Of a stretch of 64,000 nucleotides of DNA, positions 7,989 to 16,340 are shown in pieces. A model generated the notes under the pieces. That model was not told the DNA's origin, made no database searches, and saw only the letters and a list, made by a program, of their open reading frames with translations. Made by a program: the position numbers and the translations under genes. The number at the start of each line of letters is the position of its first letter. Positions within the stretch are counted from its first letter, which is position 1. This stretch comes from CAVSQX01 sp963730225 (lineage in GTDB: Bacteria > Planctomycetota > Phycisphaerae > Tepidisphaerales > Tepidisphaeraceae), in NCBI GenBank assembly GCA_963730225.1, contig CAVSQX010000004.1:1054001-1118000 (forward strand), written 5' to 3'.

Positions 7989-8558
7989 TCAGCCGGTGGT
8001 TTTGTAGCAGCCGATCATGTGGTCGTTCACCAGGCCCACCGCCTGCATGTAAGCGTACATGATCGTCGAACCGACGAAGCTCATGCCGCGTTCTTTCAGG
8101 TCCTTGGAAAGGGCATCCGATTCGGGAGAGCTTGGACGAAGGTCTTTCATGCTTCGAGGTCGATTGACTTTCGGCTTGCCGCCCACGAATCGCCAGACGT
8201 AAGCATCGAATGAACCGAATTCTTTTTGGATGGCGAGAAAGACCATCGCATTTTTGCGCGTCGAAAAAACTTTCAGGCGGTTGCGGATGATCTCGCCGGT
8301 GGTGAGAACTTTTTTCAGTTCGGCATCGGTCATCCGCGCGACCTTGGCGGGATCGAAATTCCTGAACGCCTTGCGATACCCTTCTCGCCGCTTGAGGATG
8401 GTGTACCAACTCAAGCCCGCCTGAGCGCCTTCGAGAATTAGCATTTCGAAATGCCTGCGATCGTCGTGAACGGGAATGCCCCATTCATTGTCGTGGTAGG
8501 CGGTGTAATCGGGCTTGTCCAGCGGCACCCAGGAGCAGCGGACTCTAACTTTGTTCAT
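7989..8558 (-). CDS. tag: DNA-3-methyladenine glycosylase I
   Basis: Base-excision repair enzyme that removes 3-methyladenine. The 189-residue protein has Tag landmarks: RCSWVPLDKPDYTAYHDNEWG at the N-terminus, FEMLILEGAQAGLSWYTILKRR, and the C-terminal zinc-site segment SFVGSTIMYAYMQAVGLVNDH with the closing HxxxC (HMIGC). The start overlaps the upstream methyltransferase stop by 4 nt (ATGA), and that gene in turn overlaps comM by 1 nt, so the three form one coupled operon. Confidence 0.95.
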   Translation of the reverse strand: MNKVRVRCSWVPLDKPDYTAYHDNEWGIPVHDDRRHFEMLILEGAQAGLSWYTILKRREGYRKAFRNFDPAKVARMTDAELKKVLTTGEIIRNRLKVFSTRKNAMVFLAIQKEFGSFDAYVWRFVGGKPKVNRPRSMKDLRPSSPESDALSKDLKERGMSFVGSTIMYAYMQAVGLVNDHMIGCYKTTG

Positions 8559-9217
8559 TTGCCCTCTCGAAAAACGCAGCGGAATCGCCGCACGGAAATA
8601 TCATCGGGATCGAAATAATCTTCAAAGCTGATTTCTGTCAGTCGGCCATCGATGAGCAGCACACGCAATTCCGAACGCAGCAACGGCCAGGGCATTGCCC
8701 CCTCGCTCTCATTCGGCTCTCGTCCTCGGCAAATTACCAACAGCGTTCCACCTGGAGAAACCAAGTCGCCGACATTGCGTATCGCCTGGCTACGAACGTC
8801 CTTCGGCAAAACCTGAAGCGTGTAGGATTCGAAAACGAAGTCGAACGCACGATTCCACTGGGCGGGCGGATTGCGCACATCAGCGACGGAGTATTGCACG
8901 GTCGAATTCGGAAATCGCCGACGGCACCATTCGATGGCGGTGGGAGAGATGTCGAACGCGGTGACGTTCCAGCCGCGGCGCGAAAGTTCCTCCGCATCGT
9001 CGCCCAGGCCGCAACCGATGGTCAACGCGCTTCCGCGCATGGGTAATGCGCCGGTGTCGAGCCAAGCGGTGAGATTGGAATTGGGCTTCAGATCAGCCCA
9101 GGGAATCGTATCCGGCTTGCCATTGGCCGATGCGTACAAGGCTTCGAACCAACCGGTCGGATCGCCGCGCTGTGCGAATTCTTTGGCCAATTCCCGGGCT
9201 TTTGTTCGATCGGCCAT
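8555..9217 (-). CDS. SAM-dependent methyltransferase (class I, thiopurine-like)
   Basis: A 220-residue Rossmann methyltransferase. Motif I is LTIGCGLGDDAEELSRRG (G-x-G-x-G, about 63-80), with the acidic ribose ligand in VTAFDIS and motif IV-like FDFVFESYTLQVL. The N-terminal WFEALYASANG and the whole layout resemble thiopurine/tellurite-type small-molecule methyltransferases rather than nucleic acid enzymes. The substrate is unknown. It sits between comM and tag with stop/start overlaps on both sides (TGATG with comM at 9215-9219). Confidence 0.85.
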   Translation of the reverse strand: MADRTKARELAKEFAQRGDPTGWFEALYASANGKPDTIPWADLKPNSNLTAWLDTGALPMRGSALTIGCGLGDDAEELSRRGWNVTAFDISPTAIEWCRRRFPNSTVQYSVADVRNPPAQWNRAFDFVFESYTLQVLPKDVRSQAIRNVGDLVSPGGTLLVICRGREPNESEGAMPWPLLRSELRVLLIDGRLTEISFEDYFDPDDISVRRFRCVFREGK

Positions 9218-10719
9218 CAGAACCGCCGATCCAGCAGCCGATATTGCACCGCCTCGGCGATGTGTTGCTCGGCGATGGAAGCGACGCCTTCCATGTCGGC
9301 GATGGTGCGGGCAACGCGGCGAACCTTGTCGTACGCTCGGGCGCTGAGTCCCAGTTCATCCATCGCCTGTTTCATCAGCAGCAGGCAGCCGTCGGTCAAC
9401 TCGCAGTGGATTTTGAGTTGCTTGCTGTCCATCCGCGCGTTGATGCCGCCGTCGGGAAATCGGCGGGTCTGAATTTCACGGGCGCGGGTGACTTGCTGCC
9501 GCATCCGTTCGCTGCTAGTGCCGGTTCGGCGACCGGTCAGTTCCTGATACGGAACCGATGGAACCTCGACGTGAATGTCGATGCGATCGAGCAGCGGGCC
9601 GCTGAGTTTAGCGAGATATTTGTCTCGCGCCCGGGGATTGTCGCTGGCGAAACCGCTGGCGGTGGGATTCATGGCGGCCACCAGCATGAAGCTGGCGGGG
9701 AATTTGATCGAGCCGTGCACGCGCGCCACCGTCACGTCGCCGGCTTCCAGGGGCTGACGAAGCATCTCCAAAACATATCGCTGGAATTCGGGAAGTTCGT
9801 CGAGGAAAAGAATACCGTGATGGGCCAATGAAACTTCGCCAGGGCGCGGAATGGTTCCGCCGCCGATGAGAGCCTGGGCGGTGGCGGAATGGTGCGGCGT
9901 TCGCACGGGGCGCTGATCCATCAGGGCGATGCCGTCGGGAAGCAGGCCCAGAGCCGAATAAATCCGCGTGGTTTCGAGGGACTCGGATCGGCTCAGCGGC
10001 GGGAGAATTCCGGGAATGCGCTGGGCGAGCATGGATTTGCCGGTGCCGGGCGGGCCGACCATCAGGATGTTGTGTCCGCCGGCGGCGGCGATGGTGATCG
10101 CCCGCTTGACGGCTTCCTGTCCGCGCACATCGGAAAAATCGAGCGCCGCCGACACGGCAGAGGCGGCGTAGGTTTCGCCGTCGAGTTCGAACGGCTCCAG
10201 TGGAAGCAGCTCGTTGAGAAACGAAACCGCCTGGGAAAGCGTCGAGACAGGGTAAACTTCGATGCCATCGACGACGGCGGCTTCGCGGCTGTTTTCAAAC
10301 GGAACAATCACGCCGCGGAACTTTTTTGCCTTGGCCAGCAGCGCCAGCGAAAGCGCGCCTTTGATTTTTCGCACCCGGCCATCGAGAGCCAGTTCACCGG
10401 CGATGAGAAAATCGAGATGGCGATCGCTCTGGATGAAATTGGTGGCGCGGAGCAGGCCGATGGCCATCGGCAAATCGAGCGAAGGGCCTTCCTTCTTCAC
10501 GTCGGCGGGAGCGAGATTAATGAGGATGGCGTGGCCGGGAAAAGCGTAGCCGCTGTTGATGATGGCGCGGCGAACGCGCTCGATCGATTCCTTCACCGCG
10601 GCCTGCGGGAGGCCCACCAGCGTGGTTTTTGCCAAACCACGCTGGCTGACATCGGTCTCGACTTCACAGACGATGGCGTCGATGCCGACCAGGACGAAGC
10701 TGTGAACTTTTGCGAGCAA
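9217..10719 (-). CDS. comM: ComM/YifB-family AAA+ ATPase (Mg-chelatase-like)
   Basis: A 500-residue protein with the ComM architecture. An N-terminal Lon-like S5 fold domain opens with MLAKVHSFVLVGIDAIVCEVE and carries LVGLPQAAVKESIERVR. The AAA+ core follows, with Walker A GPPGTGKSMLAQ (about residue 218) and sensor region LFLDELPEF, then the Mg-chelatase C-terminal helical domain ending VQYRLLDRRF. In naturally competent bacteria ComM is a hexameric helicase that drives branch migration during recombination of incoming DNA. It heads the comM-methyltransferase-tag operon and is divergent from the pectinesterase gene. Confidence 0.95.
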   Translation of the reverse strand: MLAKVHSFVLVGIDAIVCEVETDVSQRGLAKTTLVGLPQAAVKESIERVRRAIINSGYAFPGHAILINLAPADVKKEGPSLDLPMAIGLLRATNFIQSDRHLDFLIAGELALDGRVRKIKGALSLALLAKAKKFRGVIVPFENSREAAVVDGIEVYPVSTLSQAVSFLNELLPLEPFELDGETYAASAVSAALDFSDVRGQEAVKRAITIAAAGGHNILMVGPPGTGKSMLAQRIPGILPPLSRSESLETTRIYSALGLLPDGIALMDQRPVRTPHHSATAQALIGGGTIPRPGEVSLAHHGILFLDELPEFQRYVLEMLRQPLEAGDVTVARVHGSIKFPASFMLVAAMNPTASGFASDNPRARDKYLAKLSGPLLDRIDIHVEVPSVPYQELTGRRTGTSSERMRQQVTRAREIQTRRFPDGGINARMDSKQLKIHCELTDGCLLLMKQAMDELGLSARAYDKVRRVARTIADMEGVASIAEQHIAEAVQYRLLDRRF

Positions 10720-10786
10720 TGGCTAACCCCGAAAGATGCGAGTGGATTGTAGCGAAGATGGAGGATGGAGGATAGAAGATGGCGGA

Positions 10787-11833
10787 ATGGGAAACAACGC
10801 GATCGGATCGGTCGTCGGCGTGCTTCTCTGTGCGGCTCTGGCCGGTGGCGCGTGTGCCAAAGACGTCACGGTGGACAGCGGCGGAGGCGGAGATTTCACG
10901 ACGGTGCAGGCGGCGGTGGATGCGGTGGCCGGCGGAAATTCCCAGGCCGTTCGCATCCTCATCAAGCCGGGAAAATATGAGGAGAAGATCGCGGTGCCGG
11001 CGAATAAACCGTTCATCCAATTCCTTGGGCAGGGATCATCTGCCGAGCAGACGGTTTTGACGTTTCATCTCAAAGCCTCCGATCCCAAGCCCGGCGGCAG
11101 CGGAAATGTTGGCACGACCGGCAGCAGCAGCGTGACGATCACGGGATCGGATTTTCTCGCGGACAACATCACCTTCGCCAACTCCGCCGGGGACAAAGTC
11201 GGACAGGCGGTGGCTCTGAAAACCAACGGCGATCGGCTCATCTTCCACAATTGCCAATTCCTGGGCTTCCAGGACACGCTCTATCCCAGCGGCGAAGGAC
11301 GAGTTTACTTTTCGGATTGCTACATCACCGGCAACACGGATTTTATTTTTGGCAACGCGATTGCGGTGTTCGATCGTTGCACGATCAACAGCAGCGATTC
11401 TGGATTCGACACGGCCGCCAACACGATGGCCAAAGATCCGCTGGGGTTTGTGATGCTCGACTGCACGCTGACTTGCTCGGAGGGAGTGAAAGCGGGATCG
11501 GTTTTTCTTGGAAGGCCGTGGCAGTGGGATCGCGGGCCGAAGGCGTCGGTGACTTATGTTCGCACCAAAATGGGCCCGCACATCAGCCCGACGGGATGGC
11601 ATCCGTGGGATGCGAAGAACAATACCGATCCCGGCAAAACCGCACGCTTCAGCGAATTCGCCAGCACCGATCTGGACGGAAATCCGCTGGATGTTTCCAA
11701 GCGCGTCGCATGGTCGCATCAGTTGAGCGAAGCGGAAGCGGCGGAGCTGACTGTGGAAAAAATTCTCGGCGGGAATGATCAGTGGAATCCGGAAAAGATT
11801 CTGCACCAGGCCCCGAGTACAAAACCGGAATGA
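10787..11833 (+). CDS. Secreted pectin methylesterase (CE8)
   Basis: De-esterifies homogalacturonan methyl esters. The catalytic landmarks of the right-handed beta-helix family are all present: QAVALKTNGD, GFQDTLYPS, DFIFGNAIAVFD (catalytic Asp) and LGRPWQW (Arg/Trp). ATG 10787 (MGNNAIGSVVGVLLCAALAG) gives a clean signal peptide with cleavage near ACA-KD. An ATG at 10736 would add a repetitive GGATGGAGGAT-derived extension and is unlikely. Exported product; consistent with plant-polysaccharide use by planctomycetes. No other pectinase is adjacent. Confidence 0.93.
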   Translation: MGNNAIGSVVGVLLCAALAGGACAKDVTVDSGGGGDFTTVQAAVDAVAGGNSQAVRILIKPGKYEEKIAVPANKPFIQFLGQGSSAEQTVLTFHLKASDPKPGGSGNVGTTGSSSVTITGSDFLADNITFANSAGDKVGQAVALKTNGDRLIFHNCQFLGFQDTLYPSGEGRVYFSDCYITGNTDFIFGNAIAVFDRCTINSSDSGFDTAANTMAKDPLGFVMLDCTLTCSEGVKAGSVFLGRPWQWDRGPKASVTYVRTKMGPHISPTGWHPWDAKNNTDPGKTARFSEFASTDLDGNPLDVSKRVAWSHQLSEAEAAELTVEKILGGNDQWNPEKILHQAPSTKPE

Positions 11834-11862
11834 TCACCACGGAGGCGCGGAGAACACGGAGG
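11834..11862. repeat. Half copy of the CACCACGGAGG repeat
   Basis: ATCACCACGGAGGCGCGGAG followed by AACACGGAGGAA starts directly at the pectinesterase stop. It matches both arms of the inverted repeat at 16341-16441, so the window holds three copies of this roughly 30-bp unit. Confidence 0.6.
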
Positions 11863-12113
11863 AATCGGTTGAGGGCAGATGGCTGTAGAAGCAATTTTGG
11901 CAACTGGTTGAGCAATGCTATGACTTGGGAAAGCCTCCAAAACACGAATTTAGGAAATGCTTGTCTCGGTTCAAACTAAGATTGGATTCTTGGATTTTGT
12001 TAACCCGTTTGAGGGCAATGGGTTGGCGGGGTGGGAGAAGGAGGCTGCGAGATTTTTTTTGGGTGCGCGGGCTTGGTAGGTGTAGCAAATTGGTCGGGAG
12101 GCAACCTGGTGGC

Positions 12114-12133
12114 CCGGCTCGCATTCGAGCCGG
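12114..12133. repeat. Perfect 8-bp hairpin
   Basis: CCGGCTCG and CGAGCCGG flank a CATT loop. It is a stable GC-rich stem with no following T-run, and likely a member of a dispersed palindrome family rather than a terminator. Confidence 0.55.
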
Positions 12134-12270
12134 CTACACGGGGGATTTGACGCGGAGAATTTGTGGGATTGTAGTTGATCGATCAACGTCGGAGCAGACA
12201 ATCTCGCTTTGTTCGAGAGCGACGGCATTTCGAAGGCCTCGCTCAATGCCGGCGCGTAGGAAAGTTTCGC

Positions 12271-12810
12271 ATGGGTGCACTCCACAACACAATCACGCCG
12301 GAATTGGCCGAGTGGATCGGGCGGCAGCGGGTGTTTTTTGTGGCGACGGCGCCGCTGGCGGGAGATGGACATGTGAATTGTTCGCCGAAGGGAATGGATG
12401 GGTTGCGCGTGCTGGGGCCGAGCGCGGTGGCGTATCTGGATTTGACGGGGAGCGGGATCGAGACGGTGGCGCATCTGAGGGAGAATGGACGCATCGTCAT
12501 CATGTTCTGCGCTTTTGAGGGGCCGGCGAAGATTGTTCGGCTACACGGGAAAGGGAGGGTGGTGATGCCGGAGGATGAGGGGTTTGCAGGACTGCGAGGG
12601 AAATTTGCGGATGGGGCTGGGGCGCGGTGCATCATTGAAGTTGCGGTGACGCGAATCGGTGATTCGTGCGGGTTCGGGGTGCCGATTTTTAAGGTGGTGG
12701 GAGAGAGGGATACGCTTACGAAATGGCTCGATAGCAAGGGGGAGGAGGAGTTGGAGAAGTATCGGAGGAAGAAGAATGCGACGAGCATTGATGGGCTGCG
12801 GGGGATTTGA
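12271..12810 (+). CDS. Pyridoxamine 5'-phosphate oxidase-family flavin split-barrel protein
   Basis: A 179-residue protein with the FMN-binding split-barrel fold: WIGRQRVFFVATAPLAGDGHVNCSPKGMDGLRVL at the start, YLDLTGSGIETVAHLRENGRI in the middle, and a C-terminal helix EEELEKYRRKKNATSIDGL. This pattern fits the pyridoxamine 5-phosphate oxidase-like group that includes many uncharacterised flavin or F420 oxidoreductases, not PdxH itself. ATG 12271 has AGGAAAG 8 nt upstream; an earlier in-frame start adds unrelated residues. A gap of 72 nt separates it from the DinB-fold gene, so the two may be co-transcribed. Confidence 0.82.
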   Translation: MGALHNTITPELAEWIGRQRVFFVATAPLAGDGHVNCSPKGMDGLRVLGPSAVAYLDLTGSGIETVAHLRENGRIVIMFCAFEGPAKIVRLHGKGRVVMPEDEGFAGLRGKFADGAGARCIIEVAVTRIGDSCGFGVPIFKVVGERDTLTKWLDSKGEEELEKYRRKKNATSIDGLRGI

Positions 12811-12882
12811 AGGATGCGGCCCGGCGCGTGCGCTCTGGGCCGTCGTGAGGAGCGAGCGGGCGCGGTTGGATGGGGATGGGAT

Positions 12883-13359
12883 ATGAGCGTTTTGGTGGAG
12901 CCGATCATCGAACAGCTTGAGCGGGGGCCGGGGTTGGTGATCGGGCTGGTGCGGGAAGTTCCTCCGGGGATTTTGAAGCGGCGGCCGGAGAAGGGGAAAT
13001 GGTCGGCGCATGAACATGCGTGTCATCTGCCGGCCGTGCAGCCGCTGATGATGCGGCGGTTGGAGTATATGCTCACGACGCCGCAGGCGGTGATTCGGCC
13101 GTATGATCCGGCGGCGGATGAGGCGGACGACGCGCTGTTGAAAGTGGATTTGAATGAGGCGATGGAACGGTTTGTGCGGGAACGTGCGGCGATGATCGCA
13201 CGATTGCGAACGCTGTCGCCGCGGCAGTGGGAGATAACGGCGGAGCATGGGGAGTATTCGCACTATTCCGTGTTCATCATGTTTCGCCATCTGGCGCTGC
13301 ACGATTTGTATCACGCCTATCGGATTGAAGAGCGATTGCTGAAAAAGCGGTGGGATTAG
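12883..13359 (+). CDS. DinB-family four-helix protein
   Basis: A 158-residue protein with the DinB/YfiT metal-site pattern. HEHACHLP follows KWSAHE (first histidine, about 46-48), and the HLALHDLYHAYRIEERL helix supplies the remaining two (about 139-147). The family includes thiol transferases and many proteins of unknown function. ATG 12883 follows GGATGGGGATGGGAT. The gene ends one nt before the ATCCGGGTCT hairpin repeat at 13360. Confidence 0.8.
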   Translation: MSVLVEPIIEQLERGPGLVIGLVREVPPGILKRRPEKGKWSAHEHACHLPAVQPLMMRRLEYMLTTPQAVIRPYDPAADEADDALLKVDLNEAMERFVRERAAMIARLRTLSPRQWEITAEHGEYSHYSVFIMFRHLALHDLYHAYRIEERLLKKRWD

Positions 13360-13397
13360 ATCCGGGTCTTCGGGGGTACCTCAGACCCGGCGTCGGG
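13360..13397 (+). repeat. Hairpin repeat copy 1 (CCGGGTCT...AGACCCGG)
   Basis: CCGGGTCT (13362-13369) pairs perfectly with AGACCCGG (13383-13390), and the trailing CGTCGGG is part of the unit. An almost identical copy lies at 46026-46063. Both start within 10 nt of a stop codon on the same strand. They could work as transcript 3' end structures, although no T-run follows. Confidence 0.75.
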
Positions 13398-13441
13398 GGA
13401 AGTTGTGAATAATTTCTCGTGAATCCGGCACTTGGGGTGTG

Positions 13442-13753
13442 AGTCCTTCGATGAGAGGACTACTCCTTTTTCGCAAGCGTCTGCGTCGTGTCCCATGGGC
13501 CGGGTGCGACGCAAGCACGACAAAGCGGGTTAGCTCCCACAGCCCGCTGAGGAACATGGAAACACCTGCGGCCCGATGAGAAGCGCAGCGGAGGCGCCGG
13601 TTGCGATCCGGGCGTCGTTGTTCCTCCTCAACGACTCGCAGGCCCAGAGTCGGGTCGTAACGATCGGCCTGGGTCGCAAAGAAGATCGACGCAGACGCTT
13701 GCGGACAAGGAGATCGCGGCAGACCCGCCAGGATGTAAGTCGTTGCGAACGAG
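13442..13753 (+). ncRNA. Candidate structured RNA element
   Basis: No ORF here is credible, but the stretch is packed with complementary segments. A perfect 17-bp long-range helix joins 13472-13488 (CGCAAGCGTCTGCGTCG) to 13687-13703. Inside it lie local stems AGCGGG/CCCGCT (13524-13548), CTGCG/CGCAG (13566-13588), GTCGTTG/CAACGAC (13614-13635) and CAGGCC/GGCCTG (13639-13671). Flanking stems are AGTCCT/AGGACT (13442-13461) and TCGTT/AACGA (13741-13753). The first arm can also pair locally (GCGTCG with CGACGC at 13507-13512), which suggests alternative folds. It does not match RNase P, tmRNA, SRP or riboswitch signatures I know. The strand is assumed from the downstream gene at 13787, for which it may be a leader. 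Confidence 0.45.
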
Positions 13754-13786
13754 AATTACCCACACCCGATGTATTGAGGAATCAGG

Positions 13787-15379
13787 ATGAAATTGAAGAA
13801 GAAATCGGCTCGCGGTATCGGCACGACGATCGAGCGGATGGAGACGCGCACTTTTCTGTCGGCGGTCGTATATCCGGTTGCGGGGGGACCGTCGGCGGGC
13901 GATCCAACGGCGAGTGATCCACCGACGGAATCGGCGTCGGCAACGGTGACACTGGCGTCGGTCAGCGGGCGGGGGACCAGCGCGCTGTATCACTACGCGG
14001 TCACGCTGACGGATACGGGAACAACGACGTTGGGAACATTCTGGTTCGCGTGGACGCCGGGAGAGGATTTTCTTACGTCGAGTCCGGGAACGGTGAAGAG
14101 CCCCAAGGGGTGGACGGACACGATCACCGGAGGCGGAAGCGGTGACGGATTTGCGATTCAATGGGTGGCGGGCAGCACGGCCAAAGAAGTTCAGCCAGGC
14201 GCTATGCGCAAGGGATTCAGCTTCGTCTCGGCGGACAGTCCGGAGTCGATCAATGGCGATTCGCAGTTCTTCCCGTCGACGCCGGTGGAGACGAGTTTCG
14301 TCTATGCCGGGCAGCCGTTTTCGGATGCGGGGTTTCAATTGGTGGCGCCGCCGGTCGCTTCGACGCTGCGCGGTTTCCTGGACAAATTAACGGCGACGCC
14401 ATCGGTTGCGACGAGCACGATTCCAGCCAACGGCGATGTGAATCCGTACGGCGTGGCGATCGTGCCCAAGGGGTTTGCGGCGGGCGGCATCATCGCGGCG
14501 GGGGATGTGCTGGTTTCGAACTTCAATGACAGCGCGAATCTTCAGGGGACGGGAACAACGATAATCTCGGTGAACCCGAGCGGGCAGCAGACGACGTTTT
14601 TTCAGGGCCAGACGGGGCTGGGATTGACGACGGCGCTGGGAGTGCTGAAGCGCGGATTTGTGCTGGTGGGGAATGTGCCCGCGCCGGATGGAGCCAATGT
14701 GGATGGGCCGGGATCGCTGCTGATTCTGGATCGCAGTGGAAATGTCGTCAACACGTTGTCGGATCCGAATCTGCTGGATGGGCCGTGGGATCTGACGGTG
14801 GCGGATCATGGAGCGACGGCGATCGTGTTTGTCTCCAACGTGCTGAACGGGACAGTGACGCGGTTGAAATTGTCGGTGCCCAAAACGGGGGATGGTGTGA
14901 CGGTGAGCTCGGAAACGGAGATTGCCTCGGGATATTTGTTCCGCACGGACCCGGCGGCGCTGGTTGTCGGGCCGACGGGGCTGGCGCTGAGCCCGGTGAG
15001 CGGGGCGCTGTATGTTGCTTCGACGGGGGATAATGCGATTTATTCGATCCCCAACGCCGTGGGGCGAAAGACGGCGGTTGATCTGGGGCGGCTTGTGTAT
15101 GAGGACGACGCGCATTTACGCGGGCCGTTGGCGCTGGCGTTCGCGGGGAACAATCTGATTGCGGCCAACGGCGACGCGGTCAACGCCGATCCGACGGGCC
15201 GGCAGAACAGCGAGCTGGTGGAATTCACGCCGGGCGGAAAGTTCGTCGATGAATTTCAGGTCGATCCGACGGTCGGGGGAGCGTTTGGATTGGCGTTTGG
15301 GAAATCGAGCGGCACGATCACGTTCGCGGCGATCGACGATGTCACCAGCCTGCTGGATCAGTGGTTCCTGAATGGTTGA
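13787..15379 (+). CDS. Secreted LEPR-motif protein with beta-propeller-like C-terminal half
   Basis: A 530-residue exported protein. The basic N-terminus followed by IERMETRTFLSA matches the planctomycete LE-x-R-x-LLSA export/surface motif. Residues about 45-190 form a Ser/Thr/Gly-rich beta domain (YHYAVTLTDTGTTTLGTFWF...). From about 205 on, repeated segments such as GDVNPYGVAIVPKG, GNVVNTLSDPNLLDGPWDLTV and PTGLALSPVSGALYVAST look like NHL/SMP-30-type propeller blades. ATG 13787 has GAGGAATCAGG upstream. It follows the structured element at 13442-13753. Function unknown; probably cell-surface or secreted. Confidence 0.78.
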   Translation: MKLKKKSARGIGTTIERMETRTFLSAVVYPVAGGPSAGDPTASDPPTESASATVTLASVSGRGTSALYHYAVTLTDTGTTTLGTFWFAWTPGEDFLTSSPGTVKSPKGWTDTITGGGSGDGFAIQWVAGSTAKEVQPGAMRKGFSFVSADSPESINGDSQFFPSTPVETSFVYAGQPFSDAGFQLVAPPVASTLRGFLDKLTATPSVATSTIPANGDVNPYGVAIVPKGFAAGGIIAAGDVLVSNFNDSANLQGTGTTIISVNPSGQQTTFFQGQTGLGLTTALGVLKRGFVLVGNVPAPDGANVDGPGSLLILDRSGNVVNTLSDPNLLDGPWDLTVADHGATAIVFVSNVLNGTVTRLKLSVPKTGDGVTVSSETEIASGYLFRTDPAALVVGPTGLALSPVSGALYVASTGDNAIYSIPNAVGRKTAVDLGRLVYEDDAHLRGPLALAFAGNNLIAANGDAVNADPTGRQNSELVEFTPGGKFVDEFQVDPTVGGAFGLAFGKSSGTITFAAIDDVTSLLDQWFLNG

Positions 15380-15479
15380 GCAACTCGATCGGGGGGAAAT
15401 TGCGTCGAGGGGGCCTGAATTGCACGACAGCGGGGCCTTTGGGTTCTGCATGAAATGGAATGATTGACCCCCAGCCTAA

Positions 15480-15506
15480 CCCTCCCCCGGGGTAGCAGGG
15501 GAAGGG
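15480..15506. repeat. GC-rich imperfect palindrome
   Basis: CCCTCCCC pairs with GGGGAAGGG across CGGGGTAGCA. It lies 100 nt after the LEPR-protein stop, a position that suits a transcript end, but lacks a T-run. Its sequence resembles the dispersed CCCTCCCCCGGGG palindromes. Confidence 0.5.
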
Positions 15507-15560
15507 ATAAGAGGGCGGCGCGCGGAGAATTGAAAGACCCTGTGCACGACGGCCAACTCC

Positions 15561-15589
15561 TTGACAATGGCGAGTTTATATATTATGCT
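15561..15589 (+). promoter_or_regulatory. Sigma70-type promoter for the DksA/TraR-like gene
   Basis: A consensus -35 TTGACA (15561-15566), a 17-bp spacer and a -10 TATGCT (15584-15589). An overlapping TATTAT at 15581-15586 has a less suitable 14-bp spacing. Transcription would begin near 15597, about 70 nt before the GTG start at 15668. This is the best promoter match noticed in the window. Confidence 0.65.
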
Positions 15590-15667
15590 GCACCGTTCTC
15601 CGGGTTTTTAGCCCCTGGCCCGGTGTGGGAGACTCGGGGGCGATGGTCTCAAAGGCAGAGGGCCGTC

Positions 15668-16316
15668 GTGGCTAAGAATGCATCATCGAAGAAGCTGTCG
15701 GGTTCGAAGAAGGAAATTCCCGCAGGAAGCGCGGGGCGAACGAACGAAAATCGCGACGGCAAATTGGCGGCGCGCGGCTTGAAAGCGGGCCGGGCAATGG
15801 GTGGAGCGGGCAATGGCCGAAAGGAATCGGCGACCAGCAGGGCATCGCTGAAATCGACGGGACCGGAAGCGGAAACGTTCACGCCGATCGAGCGGCCGGT
15901 GGCGACGAATCTCAAACCCCGGAAAAATCAGGCGGGATTGGCCAGCCGGGAGCTGGAGCATTTCCGCGACCTGCTGTTGGAGAAACGGCGGGAAATTGTG
16001 GGGGATGTCAGTTCGATGGAGCGAGAGGCGCGTGCGCTCCAGCGGAAGCAGCAATCTCTCGACGCTGCCGATCCACATGGCCGACATGGGCACCGATAAT
16101 TACGAGCAGGAATTCACGCTGGGGCTGGTGGAGAAGGATCGGAATCTGCTGCGGGAAATCAACGATGCGCTGGCGAAGATTCAGAATGGTGCGTACGGGA
16201 TCTGCGAAGGGACGGGCAAGCCGATCGCCAAGGCGAGGCTGGAGGCGCAGCCGTGGGCGCGATATTCGATCGAGTATGCGCGGAGGCTGGAGAGACAGGG
16301 GATGGGAGTGAAATAG
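15668..16316 (+). CDS. DksA/TraR-family protein, frameshifted
   Basis: The N-terminal part (GTG 15668, VAKNASSKKLSG...) is a long Lys/Ala/Gly-rich tail followed by the helix LEHFRDLLLEKRREIVGDVSSMEREA. The rest lies in the next frame: STLPIHMADMGTDNYEQEFT, then LVEKDRNLLREINDALAKIQNGAYGICEGTGKPI. Together they are a DksA/TraR-like protein. The break is at 16029-16035: reading GAGGCGCTGCGC instead of GAGGCGCGTGCGC restores EALRSSGSSNLSTLP. Only one of four zinc-finger cysteines remains, as in other degenerate family members. Possible roles are RNA polymerase modulation or a related stress function. A strong promoter precedes it and lspA follows. Confidence 0.75.
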
Positions 16317-16340
16317 CGGCTCGGCGATTCGACGCGGGGG

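Larger units (their letters stand above)
11834..12270. other. 437-bp gene-free stretch with short repeats
   Basis: No convincing gene. At 11834-11862 there is a CACCACGGAGGCGCGGAG...CACGGAGG unit, a half copy of the inverted repeat at 16341-16441. At 12114-12133 a perfect hairpin CCGGCTCG-CATT-CGAGCCGG is present. The final part leads into the ribosome site (AGGAAAG) of the flavin-barrel gene at 12271. Confidence 0.6.

Noticed and set aside
13442..13753. RNase P RNA, tmRNA, SRP RNA or GEMM riboswitch
   Set aside because: The conserved core sequences of these RNAs (for example GAGGAAAGTCC of RNase P or the GGACGCAAAGCC core of GEMM) are absent.
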